A DNA stretch of 64,000 nucleotides from Membranipora membranacea. Taxonomy: Eukaryota; Bryozoa; Gymnolaemata; Cheilostomatida; Membraniporidae. Shown piece by piece: positions 12,387 to 22,056 of this stretch. The notes beneath the pieces were generated by a model that made no database searches, had not been told where the DNA came from, and worked only from the letters and a program-made list of their open reading frames with translations. Location: NCBI GenBank assembly GCA_914767715.1, contig OU612068.1, forward strand, positions 21,700,001 through 21,764,000, in the 5' to 3' direction. The translations under genes and the position numbers were made by a program. Each line of letters begins with the position of its first letter. The first letter of the stretch is position 1.

Positions 12387-12707
12387 TTATAGTCTCCTTA
12401 GCTGTAAGGTTTCCATCTCTATTCTCCATAATAGTTCATTTCTGCCCTCATCTCCATTCACCTGCTTTCCATTCACCATCTTTGTCTGATTTTCAGCTGC
12501 GGCCTCCTTCGCTTGCCTCTCGAGGTGCCCGAAGTCCTCAGTTTGCCTTCGGTCGACACACCACAGTTCCTGCACCTCTCCCTCCATTGCTGCAATAACG
12601 CCATATGCTTCTAGAGTCTTCGGGTCGCATCCATCACTGGCCCTCACTCCTGTCTCCTCTGTCAATTCTCTCTCACCCTTGCTGCTCATTCTAGCAGACT
12701 CTTTCAC
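12387..12707 (-). pseudogene. Truncated gag of the second internal region
   Basis: A 106-residue frame whose first part (RMSSKGERELTEETGV ... VQELW ... EAAAENQT) parallels the start of the Gag at 15025-17301. After about residue 82 it runs into sequence like that at 14200-14310, so most of gag was removed by an internal deletion. Confidence 0.75.
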
Positions 12708-12735
12708 CGCTCAGGTTCGCCGACAACAAAAAGTA

Positions 12736-12753
12736 CCCGTACTCGCAGAGCCA
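12736..12753 (-). promoter_or_regulatory. Putative tRNA primer-binding site
   Basis: On the minus strand, two bases after the LTR end, the sequence TGGCTCTGCGAGTACGGG begins with TGG, as expected for pairing with a tRNA 3' CCA end. The same place next to the outer 5' LTR (about 17319-17336) reads TGTCGCTTCGAGTAGGG, a related but altered site. The tRNA is not identified. Confidence 0.5.
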
Positions 12754-12755
12754 AA

Positions 12756-13169
12756 TGTGACAATGTGCCAATCACCAGTGGTGAAGATAAGACAATATAT
12801 GTGCATAACTAAACTGTATTTTCTCTCTCAGTTAATACCAACTAAACAAGTTAAAAACCATCTCTTTATATAGCAAACAAAAGGATATGAAAATAGGATA
12901 TCATGTGATGTCCATTAAATTATAAAAAGCAGGCAATAGTAAAGCGATTAATAATTAGTTCGCACCCAACAGAAACGGCAAAGCACGACCACACACACCA
13001 GGATACAGTCCATTAGTTAATCATTGTTTATTGTTATTAATGTGTATTTGAATATAATTATTTCTGCCACTGGAAGTGAAATAGGAAAGTATTATTATTA
13101 TGGCATTCCCAGTGACAGCCAGATGGTTCTTTGTGACAACCTGATAAGTGATAGGTGATGGCTGTCACA
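12756..13169 (-). repeat. Inner LTR, second-subfamily type (A)
   Basis: A 414-bp near-copy of 13172-13596, shorter by 11 bp near its left end. Only AA (13170-13171, TT on the minus strand) separates the two. On the minus strand it is followed by TT and a primer-binding-like sequence. Confidence 0.88.
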
Positions 13170-13171
13170 AA

Positions 13172-13596
13172 TGTGACGGCACTTAACCAGTGTGCCAATC
13201 ACCAGTGGTGAAGATAAGACAATATATGTGCATAACTAAACTGTATTTTCTCTCTCAGTTAATACCAACTAAACAAGTTAAAAACCATCTCTTTATATAG
13301 CAAACAAAAGGATATGAAAATAGGATATCATGTGATGTCCATTAAATTATAAAAAGCAGGCAATAGTAAAGCGATTAATAATTAGTTCGCACCCAACAGA
13401 AACGGCAAAGCACGACCACACACACCAGGATACAGTCCATTAGTTAATCATTGTTTATTGTTATTAATGTGAATTTGAATATAATTATTTTTGCCACTGG
13501 AAGTGAAATAGGAAAGTATTATTATTATGGCATTCCCAGTGACAGCCAGATGGTTCTTTGTGACAACCTGATAAGTGATAGGTGATGGCTGTCACA
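13172..13596 (-). repeat. Inner LTR, second-subfamily type (B)
   Basis: A 425-bp repeat sharing only its end sequences and general layout with the outer LTRs, but nearly identical to 12756-13169. It is preceded on the minus strand by the polypurine tract at 13597-13604. Confidence 0.88.
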
Positions 13597-13604
13597 CCTC
13601 CCCT

Positions 13605-14290
13605 AATTAGATATTTCCTCCGTTCTTCAGATTGTTGCTGTCTTCTATTGTTTGTATGTAGGTCTATATGTATCTGTGTTGATGAAGTTTTTAGTTGTTA
13701 AAGTTTTTTGTTGTTGTGTATCTTGGGTACTTCTTTTTATTGAGTACTGGTAGTTGAAATTCTTTCTCTTTCTTGATATTGGTGGTTGAGTTCTGTATTG
13801 TCTCTGCCATTGTTTGTGAACTACTGTGCTGTAGTTGGAGTGTGTATGATCGCACGGTACCGGCTTACCAGTGCTGCGTGCGACTCTATCTAAATATAGG
13901 CTTTACTATTGCTTACTTTGGTGACACTGTTGAGTTGTAAATTGTAAATGTCGTCACCTTTTTATCTGAAACTAAATAAAAGTGAGAGCATGAATTAATA
14001 TTCTAAAGGTACGAAAACAAGAAAGTAAAATATTAAAAATCTCTGTGTGTATTTTTTTTCTTTTTGTCATGATTAAAATGAAAAGCAGTTAAATAGTTTT
14101 GTTAAATGAAGTAACGTGATAAATTTGAAGAGAAAGGAATTCGTTTTTTTTTTTTTATATATTTATATCTCTCCCCCTCTTCACTATGAAGACACTTAAC
14201 TGTCATAAATGTCTTGAATAGACTCTAGTCTCCATAGCTGTAAAGTTTCCAGCTCCATCCTCTGTAAAAGTAAGTTTCTGTCGTCATCGC
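13605..14290. other. 3' internal region of the first retroelement segment
   Basis: Non-coding as far as can be seen; T-rich, related near 13605 to 11751 onward and near 14200-14290 to 12385-12460. No pol remnants were recognised. Confidence 0.5.
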
Positions 14291-14293
14291 CAT

Positions 14294-14445
14294 TCACCAA
14301 GCCTCCAGTTTACCAGACTTCCTTTCACCAGCCTTCCTTTCACCAGCCTTCCTTTCACCAGCCTTCCTTTCAACAGCCTTCCTTTCACCAGCCTTCCTTT
14401 CACCAGCCTTCCTTTCACCAGCCATCCTTTCACCAGCCTTGTCTA
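14294..14445. repeat. 15-bp minisatellite (CCTTCCTTTCACCAG)
   Basis: About nine imperfect tandem units in the retroelement's internal region. The second internal region has only a remnant of this sequence at 12460-12485, next to its gag deletion. Confidence 0.9.
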
Positions 14446-14550
14446 TCTCCATCAATTCAATTCAATCTCTGTGAGTGTCCGCCATTATTCATTGCCTCCT
14501 ACTCCACCACAGTCAATCTTTATCAGTAAACTCCAGCCCTATCAGCCAGC

Positions 14551-14745
14551 ACTCCATCAGCTCGCATCCCATCAGTCCACGCTCCATCAGTCCACACTCC
14601 ATCAGTCCACACTCCATCAGTCCACACTCCATCAGTCCACACTCCATCAGTCCACACTCCATCAGTCCACACTCCATCAGTCCACACTCCATCAGTCCAC
14701 ACTCCATCAGTCCACACTCCATCAGTCCACACTCCATCAGTCCAA
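14551..14745. repeat. 15-bp minisatellite (ACTCCATCAGTCCAC)
   Basis: Thirteen tandem units. Because the unit is a multiple of three without stops, several frames on both strands stay open; these are not genes. Confidence 0.95.
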
Positions 14746-15024
14746 TCCAGTCACCAAAAGTTCAAGAATCAGCACCAACAAGCGATCCATCCAATGTGAT
14801 TGAGACCATAATTTTGATTAACCAAATCAATATTAAAGCACAACCATAACTGACTGGTACAAATGCCAGCTTGAGACGAAAAGAGATCAATTACCTGAAG
14901 AAAATAAAAAAATGTTATCCTAAAAAGGAATAGTGTGATTAGTATGTATAATTGATAAGCTGATATGGGTAATAAGTGTGATACCGCAGCAATAGTACTA
15001 TATGGTTGCTTCAATGGATAACAA

Positions 15025-17301
15025 TTAAATTGTGACAATCAAGAAGCAGGTCATCACCTCAACAACAATAGGGTGCATTATCTGGTCAACAATTCTGAGT
15101 GGCAATATAATTGTAGAAGATCTGGAATTTGATCCTGGCAACTTCAGCCTAGCCACCTCATAATCCGCTTTGAATATCGGATTTTGGTCTTGGGTATTCA
15201 GTAGCAAAAATGAGAATAAAATGATTAACCAAACAGGCCACCTAGGGAATTGATATCGGCGTTCAAATTTTCTATTGGTGGTGACACTGTAATTCTCAAG
15301 TAAGTCATTTCCTTGTGGCGTATCAGGTCTTCTTGTAGTGGCAGTTGATAGCAAACAGTCATGAATTGTCATATTGTCAAAGTCATTATCCAAGTCTTCA
15401 ATTTCTAATAGATCAGTATTTTCGCCTTGCCTGTCGCATTCTATGTCAAACCTTAATATCGTGTCCTCACAACCATTCCTATCAGTTTCAACAGTTGTTG
15501 TGAAGCAGTCATAAATTATCATATCGTTACGGTCATTGTCAGTACAGGGGTCATCAATTCCTAATTGATCAGCATTTTCACCCTGTCTGTCAAAATGTGA
15601 GTCATATCCAAATATCATATCACAACCACTAGTGTCAATACTAAGGTCAGATTCGGATTCCATGTCGTCGTCGTGTCCAAAAATCATGTCATTCTGAATA
15701 TTAATGTTTTGATCAGGCACTAGTTGCAGGCTCATTGCATTAAAAACGGCATAATTTTCTAAAATCCCTTCATCATCTGAAGTCCTGCAATCTTGTTCTA
15801 TTTCTTCATTAACGGTTACACCTCTATGTAGTAAATTTCTGGGTTCAGACATACCCCTCGAATGATTTATGGCTGTCTGGTTGTTAAATCCTTGGTGGCG
15901 ATTACTATTGAAATTCCTATTATCCGGGTAGCCCCTGTTTTCATTGTTGAAGTTCCTACTGATGGGTCCATTTCTACGTGGGCAGTCCCTAGATATATGA
16001 TTAGGTGCCCCACATGAAAAACACGACTGGTTAAACCTACGGTTTTGAGGAGGGTGGTGGTAACGAGGGTTTGAATCCCTCTGGAAAGCTGACACAGAGT
16101 TTGTTGTACCAGCCAACCCCGTTTCGACAGCTGTCGCTGCCTGAAAGAGCTCGCTGAGCGATCTTCCAGCCAGCGGCAACACTGCCTCCTGGATCCTAGG
16201 TTTAAGACCTGTCCTAAAATGAAGGGGAATAAAAGGACTCGTCTCCTCTAGATCGCTTTGAGCAATAGTTTTCCGAAAACGTTCATAATACAATGAAACA
16301 CTTTCCTCCACGCCCTGCCTCATTGCTGAGACAGTCATTGCTGTGTGTTCTGATCCCTTTCCAGCCCTGACTCTCAATTTGAGAGCTTGTTTTACTGTAT
16401 TATAATCTGCTCCAGGACTGGATTTAATTATTTCCCTCAGATATGTTGCAGCCAGTTCTTTTACGTATAAACCCATAAGCATTACATATTGATTGGATGG
16501 TACTTCATGTAATTTACAGCATATCTCAAACTGTGATAAAAATGTTTCAAAATCTTCATCGGATTTGCCGCCATATCTGAGGTTAAATTTCACCCAGTCT
16601 TTCATACCTGAAACTCGCCTGTTATCTCCAGTTTCAGTTGTCCTCTGTCCATCATCAGCGTTCCACCTTGGGAGGTTAAGTTCCTGTAGTCCATAGTCCA
16701 GTTTGTCCGTCCATTTTCCAGTGTTTGATCTAGATACTCGCAGCGAGCTCCTCACATCCTGCTGTTCGCTGAGTACTGTTTTCAGAAGTTCCTGTGTCTC
16801 ACCCATCATTTTTCTAAACTCTTCCCCATCACTCCTGGCTCTCCTTGTTATGCTCTTGAGCAGGTCTTTTATCTGGTCATTTTCCTGCTCCAGTCTTGTT
16901 AATTTTGTCCTCAACTCATCTTGTTGCTCGTGTTGCCGATCCATTTGGTCCTTTATATATGCATTGAATGTTTCATCTCTGGCCTTGATTCTGCTGACCA
17001 GTCTGTCATTGTGTTCATTTACTTGCTTCGTTAACTTACTCTTGAATTCTTCAAAAAGAATATAGGTTGTCTGGTTTTCGGCTGCAGCTTCCTCTGCTCG
17101 CCTCTCGAATGCCTGAGTTCGCGTGCGGTCAGCATTCCATAATTCCTGCACTTCACTTTCCAATTGTGCGATGAGATCATATGCCTTCATAGTCTCCGGG
17201 GCCACATCAGTCACTTGCCCCACTCCTGTCTCTTCCGCCAATTCTTGTTGAGCTGCAGCTCCGTCATCCTTGCTGCTCATTCTGGCACACTCCTTCACCA
17301 C
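15025..17301 (-). CDS. Gag-like polyprotein of the LTR element
   Basis: A 758-residue open frame starting 37 bases inside the outer 5' LTR. Residues about 45-150 are charged and coiled-coil-like. Residues about 235-400 look like a retrotransposon capsid domain (SDEDFETFLSQFE, LYYERFRKTIAQSD). A single CCHC zinc knuckle, CFSCGAPNHISRDC, marks nucleocapsid. The C-terminal third is unusual: acidic, with repeated DMIFG and DRQGEN blocks, then a hydrophobic run VWLIILFSFLLLN that could span a membrane. No protease DTG or DSG motif was seen. An alternative start is MSSKDD at residue 8. The protein probably packages element RNA, with replication enzymes supplied in trans. Confidence 0.8.
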   Translation of the reverse strand: MVKECARMSSKDDGAAAQQELAEETGVGQVTDVAPETMKAYDLIAQLESEVQELWNADRTRTQAFERRAEEAAAENQTTYILFEEFKSKLTKQVNEHNDRLVSRIKARDETFNAYIKDQMDRQHEQQDELRTKLTRLEQENDQIKDLLKSITRRARSDGEEFRKMMGETQELLKTVLSEQQDVRSSLRVSRSNTGKWTDKLDYGLQELNLPRWNADDGQRTTETGDNRRVSGMKDWVKFNLRYGGKSDEDFETFLSQFEICCKLHEVPSNQYVMLMGLYVKELAATYLREIIKSSPGADYNTVKQALKLRVRAGKGSEHTAMTVSAMRQGVEESVSLYYERFRKTIAQSDLEETSPFIPLHFRTGLKPRIQEAVLPLAGRSLSELFQAATAVETGLAGTTNSVSAFQRDSNPRYHHPPQNRRFNQSCFSCGAPNHISRDCPRRNGPISRNFNNENRGYPDNRNFNSNRHQGFNNQTAINHSRGMSEPRNLLHRGVTVNEEIEQDCRTSDDEGILENYAVFNAMSLQLVPDQNINIQNDMIFGHDDDMESESDLSIDTSGCDMIFGYDSHFDRQGENADQLGIDDPCTDNDRNDMIIYDCFTTTVETDRNGCEDTILRFDIECDRQGENTDLLEIEDLDNDFDNMTIHDCLLSTATTRRPDTPQGNDLLENYSVTTNRKFERRYQFPRWPVWLIILFSFLLLNTQDQNPIFKADYEVARLKLPGSNSRSSTIILPLRIVDQIMHPIVVEVMTCFLIVTI

Positions 17302-17338
17302 TCAGGTACGTTGAATATACCCTACTCGAAGCGACAAA

Positions 17339-17767
17339 TGTGACAGCACTAAACCTCTATGCCGCACACTGAGCGGTTACTAGGGTGAATTGACGAGACT
17401 TTTAATTGCACACCAGCATCTTTATTGCTCTCTCAAACAACACACACTAAACTGAGTAAAAACAATCTCTTATATAGTATCACCAAAAGGATGTGAAAAC
17501 AGGACATCGTATGATATCAATTAAACTGCAAAAACTAGGCAATAGCAAAGCGATAATTAATTGGCTCACACTCATCAAGATGGCAAAGCGTAACACTGCA
17601 CACCAGGACACAGCCCATAAGTTGGTCATTATTAATGTAATAAATGTCTATTAAAAGGTTATTATTTAGTTATTATTAATTAAAAATGTTTATTATTATG
17701 GCATTTCCAGTGACAGCCAGAACGGTCACTGTCATGACCTGATACATGACAGGTGATGGCTGTTACA
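17339..17767 (-). repeat. Outer 5' LTR (element read on minus strand)
   Basis: A 429-bp direct repeat of 11309-11742 with a short replacement near 17665. It has TG...CA ends and is followed on the right by the TAGC target duplication. Confidence 0.92.
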
Positions 17768-18333
17768 TAGCCACAGCTTACCAGTTTTACAAGTCAGTTT
17801 AGATGAGCCATCACATCAAGGTGCGTAACGAAAAATTGGCGATTAAATAAAGAGTTGCCTTATCACAGAAACAGTTAGTTTAGCAATCATACCAAATCAA
17901 AATAATGCTGTTGTTATTACGTTATGCAAAGCTTTATTATTATGGTATTATATATTATATTTGATACCTATTAAATATTGTTAATAGCAACCTTCTCTAT
18001 AACTTTGTAATAAAATGTAATTTAATAGGTCATAGATCATCAAAATTTTTATTTAAATTATAGAACATTCATTTTCTAAAGTTCAGACGTTAGATAAGCA
18101 TTTCTACGGACCAAAAATGAGGAACTTATGGGAAAAACTACACATTAACTTGCCAAAAGGTCAGGCATGCAAGAATTTGTAAAAAATCAAATTTATCATC
18201 TTCTGTGGCATTTACTCTGAAGGTTGTCGAAAAGAGTACAACCACAACAACTCTTCACCAACACGATAATGTAATAATGTACTAGACACGGACATAGCAG
18301 AGAGTCAATCATAGAGACATTCCTCGAGCTCAC

Positions 18334-18468
18334 CTGGTATTTTTTCATGTGGTAGGTTAGCGTTTCCTCCTCGTTGCAGTTATCCACTTGTAGCTTATCC
18401 TGTATCTCGGTACCCACAACCTCTCCCGCCATGTACCCAGTCAACTTCTCAAATGCATTGTTCACAAA
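18334..18468 (-). CDS. PDE8: Copy A exon 7 (PAS core)
   Basis: [19 protein letters not shown] to YHMKKYQ, open and with both splice sites. Its intron to exon 8 is enlarged by the LTR element to about 7.3 kb. Confidence 0.85.
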
Positions 18469-19660
18469 CTGTAAACATTACAATCCATTATAAATTATGG
18501 CTAGATTATCCCTATAAATAATCTAAAATTGTGTGAGAAAAAATGGACTTGGCGTGGGTGGGGATAGAGTAGATTTTAACAATGGTGCCATGATCTCTCA
18601 GGCCATTTTTTCCCTTAAGTAGCTTAGTTCTTAGTAAAGCACATAATCTCTCTAACCCCCTCCCAACTCCTATCAGGGTGGCCAAAGTGTAGATAATCAA
18701 ACCGCAGTTTTTTTCACTCTCAAGATCATAAACCCAAGGCCAAGCTAAATAATTAAAAAAGCCCATACATAACCTGATTGAAATATATGTTTATATTATA
18801 TTACAACTATAGACCAGTGATGTTAGCAGTGGTATGTTCAGGCATATCAGTGATTCCATTATGGGGAGTCTAATGCCAAAGGATGAACTGCTTTTGACAC
18901 TAAAAAGCACAGATTAACTATGTCATGCATAATTTGGCGATAAATTTCATGTGATCTGTAATCATCGGAAAGCCATTTTCATGTTATAAATCTTCAAAAT
19001 GTATCATATTTAGGATATCGACTAATTTTTTTTTAAAATCAAACTGATCTGCTATATTTTATGGTCACTGGAACACAGACAATTAGTATTGTGGGCATAA
19101 TCACTCTTCGTCATTGTGATATTGGTTCCCGCCCAGTTCAATACAAGTATAATATAATAGATTAATAATTTATTTGTTCAATTCATCATTCCCTCCATAT
19201 GTTACATTATGTCTCTCCCAGCAAGCAGTTGTTGATTAAAAAAATAAGGCAATTCAATTGTAATCATGAGATGGAAATATAGTGCATACCATTATTTCAC
19301 ATCATAAGATACCTACTTCTTAAATGGGTTTCGAACAATGTTGGTTGGAGTTATCAATCCTTTTGTAAAATATTGGGGACAAAACTCTTAACCATTTGAG
19401 CGGCAGCACAATGGTCAAAGACAAACAGCTTATGTCGAGCTTAGACCTATTGCAGAGGAACTCCAGTAGCAGACTTATCTTCTATTGGGTGACTAGATAG
19501 CATAGAGACCTTGCCCTTGTGGTGAATTCTGCGACTTTTTAAGTCAGCATTAACCAACTTTTAGTTTGAATGCCCCGTTGATTTTTTTCTACCATAATGT
19601 TTGTTTTTGTAAAGTGGCTTTGCCCCATAAACGTACTTAACAGGCAGCTGGTTAACTTAC

Positions 19661-19828
19661 CTCCGTTCTGAACTTGGTATCTGTGATCTCTACAGACTCT
19701 GAGATGTTTTGTAGAGCCATATACATAGCGCTACAAGCCTGTAACTGCTGATGAGCACGTAACTCCCCACGTTCTATGCTTATCAACTCATTATAACATG
19801 AACCAATGTTCGTAGATTCAGAAAACCT
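19661..19828 (-). CDS. PDE8: Copy A exon 6 (REC-PAS connector)
   Basis: Same 56 codons as 44260-44427, with intact acceptor TTATTGCAG and donor GTAAGT. It is the most upstream PDE8 exon in copy A; about 0.4 kb above it the repeat ends in a minisatellite. Confidence 0.85.
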
Positions 19829-20138
19829 CTGCAATAAGAAGAAAACATTAGTTTAGATCCTGTGAACACAAACGGGTAGCTGAAGAACCTGACATTGGCC
19901 TGTTATGACAAGCTTCTCATGGCAGGCTCAATGTATATGAAAGTGAATATCCAAACCCCCTGCTAATTCTCGCTTGAAAAGATGTACTGTCTGTATTATG
20001 AATATGAAGAAAGTTGAGAAAGGCCTGATAGGTGAAGTAGTATTGTATAGTAGATCAAACAAAATGAAGTAGGATCAGATATTGATGGCTGAGCTTCTAA
20101 GCCTGAAGTAATGAAGTTTGAAGTGATTGGACTGTTAG

Positions 20139-20247
20139 TGCAACGTCAGGAAGTGGAACTTCAGTAAGCGCAACTTCAGTAAGCGCAACTCCAGTAAAAA
20201 CAACTTCAGTGAGCGCAACTTTAGTAAATGAAACATCAGTCAGTGCA
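20139..20247. repeat. Minisatellite at the end of copy A
   Basis: Imperfect 14-15-bp units around AACTTCAGTAAGCGC. Homology with copy B stops inside the array at 20247, so the array marks the duplication breakpoint. AT-rich TAGTAGTATAA repeats follow to about 20335. Confidence 0.85.
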
Positions 20248-21295
20248 TAGTAGTAGTATAATAGCCATAATAACAGTTTAGTAGTATAATAGTAGTATTA
20301 AAGAAGTAGCTGTATATTAGTATTATAATAGTATTATTTTCTATGTGTACAAATGGCTTCTTTGGAGAGAAACAAGTTGAAGTGATTATACTTGAATCGA
20401 GCGGCGGAAGTCGCAGGTGAGAAGGCGGCTGGATATAAGATGTTATTATCGACACTTGACATTTAAACTTTCGAGGATTGGTTTTACTTATAACTTTATT
20501 GTTATGTTATGGTGAGTTCAGATAATTCTCAAGGCCATTTGAAGGAAATCTGGCGTAAGGGAGTGAGGTTCTACAGTATTCAATTTTATGGAGTTCTCAA
20601 AACCCTCGCTATGATGAAGCAAAATTGCACTAGAAATAAGAGGGAAAAGCTTAGGTTTTTTGCCAACATAATGGTAACATGGAATAATAAGTCAGTGATG
20701 CTAAATCACCCCACATCATGTTTTTCTTAGCTACTCTGATGAATTTGGAGAGATATCCTTAGATTGTATTCGATTTTGGCCATATAGAGCTCATGCAGAC
20801 CATTTCTTACATTTGATTGGCTGGACCCAATGGAAATTTCGCTAATCTTTAGTCGGTCATTCAAATGTCTGTTTTGTCTGTGGTTTGCCCCCTACAATAT
20901 TAATTACACATGATTAGGATTGTCATAATTATGATATGATCTCTTAAAGCGCCAGTGTTTTAGTCTAGTAATAGTGGATAGGAGATTGAAGGGGTAGAAG
21001 TAGACAATCGAATAAGATTTAACAGGAGCCTTATTCAAAGTGAATTTTGTCTTTGTCAGGGTTGAACCCAGATGAATGAATCATTTCCTTTTGCATGCTC
21101 CAAACACAGAGCCGTTTCGTTAATGGGCACAACCGATACCAATCACAATGTACGGTTGGTAAAGTTCAAGCTGTTGCAATATTGCAGATATGGTCCTAGT
21201 ACATGTCAGCCCTATGTTTGTTCATGCCGTTAAACCGTGCAGCATTGATCATATTTTGATAAAGACACAACCAATGAAATAAATTTACTATTACA

Positions 21296-21470
21296 GCCAA
21301 GATGCCCATAATTCTCGTGAGCACTCGATGTGAGGATAAGAATGTGTCACACAAAGTTGTGGTGAGGGTGCCGATGCTGTACACACACATTATGACTAAC
21401 AGTAAAACAGGTACCGGTCTGGCTGAACTGAGAAAGACCCTGTTAAGAGCCGTGGCGCTCCCTGACAAGC
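21296..21470 (+). other. Possible GTPase-like (Roc-type) exon fragment
   Basis: After an acceptor-like TTACTATTACAG, the plus strand reads MPIILVSTRCEDKN and, about 30 residues later, TNSKTGTGLAELRKTLLRAV. These resemble the G4 and G5 regions of Ras/Roc-type GTPases. No G1-G3 motifs or convincing donor were found, so it is at most a relic or one exon of an unseen gene. Confidence 0.25.
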
Positions 21471-21838
21471 AACAAAGCAAACACCTTATCCGGTTTCAGA
21501 ATATGTGTATAAATATCAGCAAACGGATCTCATCAAACCGATAATCATCAAGCTGTTACTGTTCGGTCTCCCTTGATGTGTACATACAACCATTTTAATA
21601 CCTTTTAATTGCGATGTCATATCTCATGGATTTTTTATCATTGAATATATGTTTTTTTCCATCGGGTCATCAGTAGCATCTTGACTCCTTGACCAAATTA
21701 TATATCCGATTCTGTATAAATTCACACCATGTCAAACGCAAACTCCGCATTTCATTTTGTATTCACAATATTTTATTTTACAATTTAATGTTGATTTTAT
21801 TGTTTTATACTTGGTACCTATTGTTGCACAATATTCCA

Positions 21839-22056
21839 CAGAAGTAAAGAGTTTACCGGTTAACGATGGGATTATCTTCTACTCTACCATACGTAAAACT
21901 GCAACCGGTAGTGTGATAATAATAAACATGGAATGGAAAATAACGGCGTTGTGTTGTACATCGAGCAGGTGGATTAAGATTAGTGATGTCATATCGAGAA
22001 AGATGTTTCATCAAAATACAGTTATGACACTGAAGGTATCACATGGTGTATATTAT
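21839..22056 (+). other. Exon-like open stretch of unknown nature
   Basis: A plus-strand open stretch bounded by ATATTCCACAG and AAG|GTATCA, encoding VKSLPVNDGIIFYSTI to MTLK. It lies 370 bp after the GTPase-like fragment. No family recognised. Confidence 0.2.

Larger units (their letters stand above)
11309..17767 (-). mobile_element. Composite non-autonomous LTR retroelement inserted in copy A
   Basis: Read on the minus strand: outer LTR (17767-17339), gag region, polypurine tract, inner LTR (13596-13172), TT, inner LTR (13169-12756), tRNA-primer site, truncated gag, polypurine tract, outer LTR (11742-11309). TAGC is repeated on both sides (11305-11308 and 17768-17771), and copy B shows the empty site at about 42365-42371. 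LTRs begin TG and end CA. No reverse transcriptase, RNase H or integrase is present, so it depends on other elements. The Gag protein and polypurine tract suit a Ty3/Gypsy-like or related family, but without pol the class is not certain. Confidence 0.88.
579..19828 (-). pseudogene. PDE8: Partial duplicate of PDE8 (copy A), exons 6-20 without exon 10
   Basis: Fourteen of the fifteen exons of copy B are repeated here with open frames and splice sites and only a few amino-acid changes (for example Glu/Asp in exon 7, Met/Ile before HDVDHP, Asn/Asp in exon 17). There is no start exon, no REC exons and no exon 10. Joining exon 9 to exon 11 gives CAT GGT AAT TAA, an immediate stop, so an intact catalytic product cannot be made without a replacement exon. 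A 6.46-kb retroelement sits in the intron between exons 7 and 8. It may be a recent tandem pseudogene, or a second haplotype wrongly placed in tandem by assembly. The low divergence does not tell these apart. Confidence 0.8.
1..20247. repeat. Segmental duplication, copy A
   Basis: Collinear with 28999-44846 in the same orientation, with scattered substitutions and small indels. The offset is about 28,998 at the left end and 24,599 at the right end. The change comes from the 364-bp MITE present only in copy B, the 1671 bp missing here after 9214, and the 6.46-kb retroelement present only here. The right end is in a 15-bp minisatellite at 20247. The left end is not seen because the window starts inside or exactly at it. 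Confidence 0.97.

Noticed and set aside
14471-14849. Overlapping open frames on both strands with HQSTL, SPHSI and LMECG repeats
   Set aside because: They arise from a stop-free 15-bp minisatellite whose length is a multiple of three; not coding.
21196-21480. 94-residue hydrophobic minus-strand frame
   Set aside because: It is the antisense of the GTPase-like stretch and shows no splice sites or family features.
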